This document shows, piece after piece, positions 6,145-7,875 of a DNA stretch of 7,875 nucleotides. The DNA is from Balneolaceae bacterium (lineage in GTDB: Bacteria; Bacteroidota; Rhodothermia; Balneolales; Balneolaceae). Within the stretch, counting starts at the first letter, position 1. The number at the start of each line of letters is the position of its first letter. Location of the stretch: the NCBI GenBank assembly GCA_007123785.1, contig SLGL01000492.1, forward strand, positions 1 through 7,875, given 5' to 3'. The translations under genes and the position numbers were made by a program. The notes under the pieces were generated by a model, which worked only from the letters and a program-made list of their open reading frames with translations, searched no databases and was not told the DNA's origin.

Positions 6145-7524
6145 GTTCAGCCGGTGTCGGATCTCTTCCAGTAGTTCGTCAATCTCTTCACGGCTCAGAT
6201 ACTCTCCTTGCCGAATGACTCCCTCGATGGCGTGGCCGAAGGGAAGTGTTTCCAGCGGGTTGACACTGAGAAGCAGAATGTCGGCGCTGAAACCTGGTAA
6301 CACTTTGCCCGTCAGGTTTTCCTCACCGAGGTAGTGTCCTACATTCACCGTGCCTGTTCGCAGTGCTTCAAATGGAGTCAGGCCGGCATCGATCTTGATT
6401 TCAAGCTCACGGTGGACCGAAAAGCCGGGTGGGTTAAAAATTTGCGGGGCATCGGCACCGAGAAGTAACAGGTCCGGGCCTTCCTCGTAAAGGGCGCGTG
6501 TCAGCTGCTTGCGGATTTCGAGAAAACGACGGGCCTGTTCGGGGTCATATTCTGGTACAGAACGAATTTCATCGACACGTTCGCTCCAGTTTTGCACCAT
6601 ATCGGAAGGCAGGATATCCATACCTGGCCACTGACGCATTGTTTCAGTTGACAGGTCCGGGTTGAAAACATTTTCCAGAAGTGTATTGGTCGGTGCATTA
6701 CCTACACCTGCTTCAACTGTCAGTCGCGTCGCTTCAGTAATTCGGGTTTCATCGACCTGTGGAGTCAGATCATAGCCAAACCAGATTGTTGGCGGGTCTT
6801 CCCGATCTTCCGGATCACCGGCCAGAAATTCCATGTAGCGATCCAGGTGGTCTATGGTGCCGTAAGGTGCATCAAGGGCACGGAGCAGGCCCACAGAAAA
6901 GGGAATGTGCCCGGAAAATTCGATTCCAAGAGCGTTAGCTTCATCTACCATGGCATTAAAGACCTCCAGACTCATGCCTGTTGCTACTTTAAGCAGGTCA
7001 TGACCTGCTTCATAATGTTCGTTAACCCTGGCACGGGCTGTTTCGACATCCGGTGCGGAGCCACCGCTAAAGGAAGGGCTTGCAGACATGATCCTGGGGC
7101 TGATAATCTCTCCCCGCTCCGCAGCTTCGCGAAGTTCCAGATGCAGCGGATTACCGGCCATACTTCGCACGAATGTAACCCCCTGGGCTACATAAAGTGC
7201 CAACATATTTTCTGCAAATTGTCGGCCTTGCCCTGCACCTGGTATATGTCCGTGCATCTCTGCCAGTCCCGGCATCACATAATAATCACCTTCGATAACG
7301 GTAGCTCCGTTGGGTAGAATCGCTTCATCGGATGCGCCAATCCATTCGATGAGTCCATCTACGATAACAACTGTCTGGCCCCTAAGAATTTCTTCGTCTT
7401 CCATTGTCAGTAAATTTACGTTGCTCAGAATCAGTGAATCCTCCGGGAAAGGAGATTCTTGTTCACAGGCGGAAAAAAGCAGCAGGAATATCAAAAATGG
7501 CAGAAAAAATTCGGATTGGTTCAT
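6142..7524 (-). CDS. Lipoprotein metal-dependent amidohydrolase (imidazolonepropionase/Xaa-Pro dipeptidase-like)
   Basis: This 460-residue protein starts with a short N-terminus, a hydrophobic run, and the lipobox FSAC with Cys20, so it is predicted to be a lipid-anchored envelope protein. The rest matches Amidohydro_1 (PF01979). A beta-sandwich strand region (LILSNVNLLTM, about 31-41) precedes the TIM barrel. Visible candidate metal ligands are His91 and His93 in MHGHIPG, Lys179 in DLLKVATG (the carboxylated-lysine position), His206 in FSGHIPFS, His226 in TIDHLD, and Asp358 in LLGADAP. This set suggests a binuclear site as in the secreted Xaa-Pro dipeptidase/imidazolonepropionase-like group. 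The C-terminal sandwich returns with GKVLPGFSADILLLSVNPL (406-424). The substrate is not readable; dipeptides or other amides/lactams are plausible, in keeping with the peptidase gene 213 bp downstream. ATG 7524 is the first start giving an intact lipoprotein signal. No Shine-Dalgarno motif is seen. Confidence 0.92.
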   Translation of the reverse strand: MNQSEFFLPFLIFLLLFSACEQESPFPEDSLILSNVNLLTMEDEEILRGQTVVIVDGLIEWIGASDEAILPNGATVIEGDYYVMPGLAEMHGHIPGAGQGRQFAENMLALYVAQGVTFVRSMAGNPLHLELREAAERGEIISPRIMSASPSFSGGSAPDVETARARVNEHYEAGHDLLKVATGMSLEVFNAMVDEANALGIEFSGHIPFSVGLLRALDAPYGTIDHLDRYMEFLAGDPEDREDPPTIWFGYDLTPQVDETRITEATRLTVEAGVGNAPTNTLLENVFNPDLSTETMRQWPGMDILPSDMVQNWSERVDEIRSVPEYDPEQARRFLEIRKQLTRALYEEGPDLLLLGADAPQIFNPPGFSVHRELEIKIDAGLTPFEALRTGTVNVGHYLGEENLTGKVLPGFSADILLLSVNPLETLPFGHAIEGVIRQGEYLSREEIDELLEEIRHRLN

Positions 7525-7665
7525 GGCTTTTACATTTTATATAATTTCAGTTGAATCACAGCAAGTAATGATATGCGTATTGTATTGTAATGAAAGACAA
7601 CTATCCCAGAGATCTCTTGGTAAAATATCCAGGTTTCATTTAGCATATACATATTAACAAAAATC

Positions 7666-7685
7666 AAAAAAAAAGCAAGAACTTG
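7666..7685 (-). terminator. Weak terminator candidate on the - strand (short stem plus T9)
   Basis: Read on the - strand, a very short hairpin (CAAG-tt-CTTG, 7685-7676) is followed after one base by nine T residues (7674-7666). It could end a transcript coming from the right edge through the repeat block. The 4 bp stem is too short to be convincing alone. Confidence 0.2.
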
Positions 7686-7737
7686 TAGGAAGAGGAATCA
7701 TCCATTTTATAATAAATTTTGATAGCAAATTGGGTTT

Positions 7738-7835
7738 TAAACCCTCAGGCCACCGAAGACCTTGAGAGGCAGGTCCCACGTCGCACAAGGCTTTGAGGGG
7801 CAGGCCCACATTCTTAAAATACTGAGGGCAGGTTT
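7738..7835. repeat. GC-rich repeat block with three imperfect ~30 bp-spaced motif copies
   Basis: The motif TGAG(R)GGCAGG occurs at about 7763, 7794 and 7823 (spacings 31 and 29 bp). The first two copies extend to TTGAGRGGCAGG(T)CCCAC. The block is bounded by a short inverted repeat, CCCTCAG (7742-7748) and CTGAGGG (7822-7828). At its left end CCCTCAGG (7742-7749) can pair with 7760-7769 to give an 8 bp stem with two single-base bulges and a 10 nt loop. CAGGTTT (7829-7835) also pairs with AAACCTG (7865-7871). Together these suggest a dispersed intergenic repeat or a structured RNA rather than a protein gene. Confidence 0.45.
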
Positions 7836-7875
7836 GATGTAGTACGTGTATTGCTTTTTTTAAAAAACCTGACAA

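Larger units (their letters stand above)
7525..7875. other. 351 bp without a convincing gene: AT-rich upstream region plus repeat block
   Basis: Reading from left, 7525-7735 is AT-rich and should hold the promoter of the amidohydrolase gene, but I cannot assign a convincing -7/-33 pair. It includes a 10 bp palindrome, AGAGATCTCT (7608-7617), and an A9 run at 7666-7674. From about 7738 the composition becomes clearly GC-richer for about 100 bp (the repeat block), then AT-rich again with a T7A6 run at 7855-7867. A - strand frame open to the right edge (to 7654) translates the repeat block into low-confidence sequence without a recognisable family. Confidence 0.55.

Noticed and set aside
6847..7317. 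156-residue + strand frame
   Set aside because: It is fully antisense to the amidohydrolase gene, is Cys/His-scattered without a recognisable domain, and has no own start signals.
7761..7835. CRISPR-like array from the ~30 bp motif spacing
   Set aside because: There are only three imperfect short copies with unequal flanks, no constant repeat of 20 bp or more, and no cas genes in the window.
7654..7875. Small - strand frame of 73 codons or more reaching the right edge
   Set aside because: It runs through the repeat block and low-complexity AT DNA, has no recognisable family, and its length is compatible with chance. It cannot be excluded as the tail of a gene beyond the window.

Overview
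This window looks like chromosomal DNA from a Gram-negative bacterium of the Bacteroidota/Rhodothermota kind, possibly Balneolia-like. The assignment is tentative. It rests on moderate G+C, AT-rich gene borders, mostly absent Shine-Dalgarno sequences, and several exported proteins with lipoboxes or signal peptides (a lipoprotein cytochrome, a lipoprotein amidohydrolase, a very long S9 peptidase). No tRNA, rRNA, CRISPR array, insertion sequence or transposase is visible.

Layout: on the + strand, positions 1-2151 hold a two-gene unit. It consists of the 3' part of a parallel beta-helix protein (cut by the left edge) followed by a lipoprotein diheme c-type cytochrome of the SO2930 family. These two families are known to occur as a gene pair, but the job of the pair is not known. 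On the - strand, converging on the pair with only 20 bp between stop codons, are three genes read from right to left. They are a lipoprotein metal-dependent amidohydrolase (7524-6142), a 937-residue exported S9/prolyl-oligopeptidase-type serine peptidase (5928-3115), and a small exported SUMF1/FGE-fold protein without the catalytic cysteines (2921-2172). The gaps between these three genes are about 200 bp, so they need not be one operon.

The rightmost 351 bp (7525-7875) hold no convincing gene. They contain the AT-rich upstream region of the amidohydrolase gene, a T-tract (read on the - strand), and a GC-richer block with three imperfect copies of a short motif at about 30 bp spacing, bounded by a short inverted repeat.

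All five proteins appear to act outside the cytoplasm. The peptidase and amidohydrolase would fit breakdown of external peptides or amide compounds. The beta-helix/cytochrome pair suggests an envelope redox function, possibly acting on a polymer, but that is inference. The most promising under-described items are this pair, a cluster of CAGAAT/ATTCTG half-sites upstream of the SUMF1-like gene, and the repeat block at the right end.
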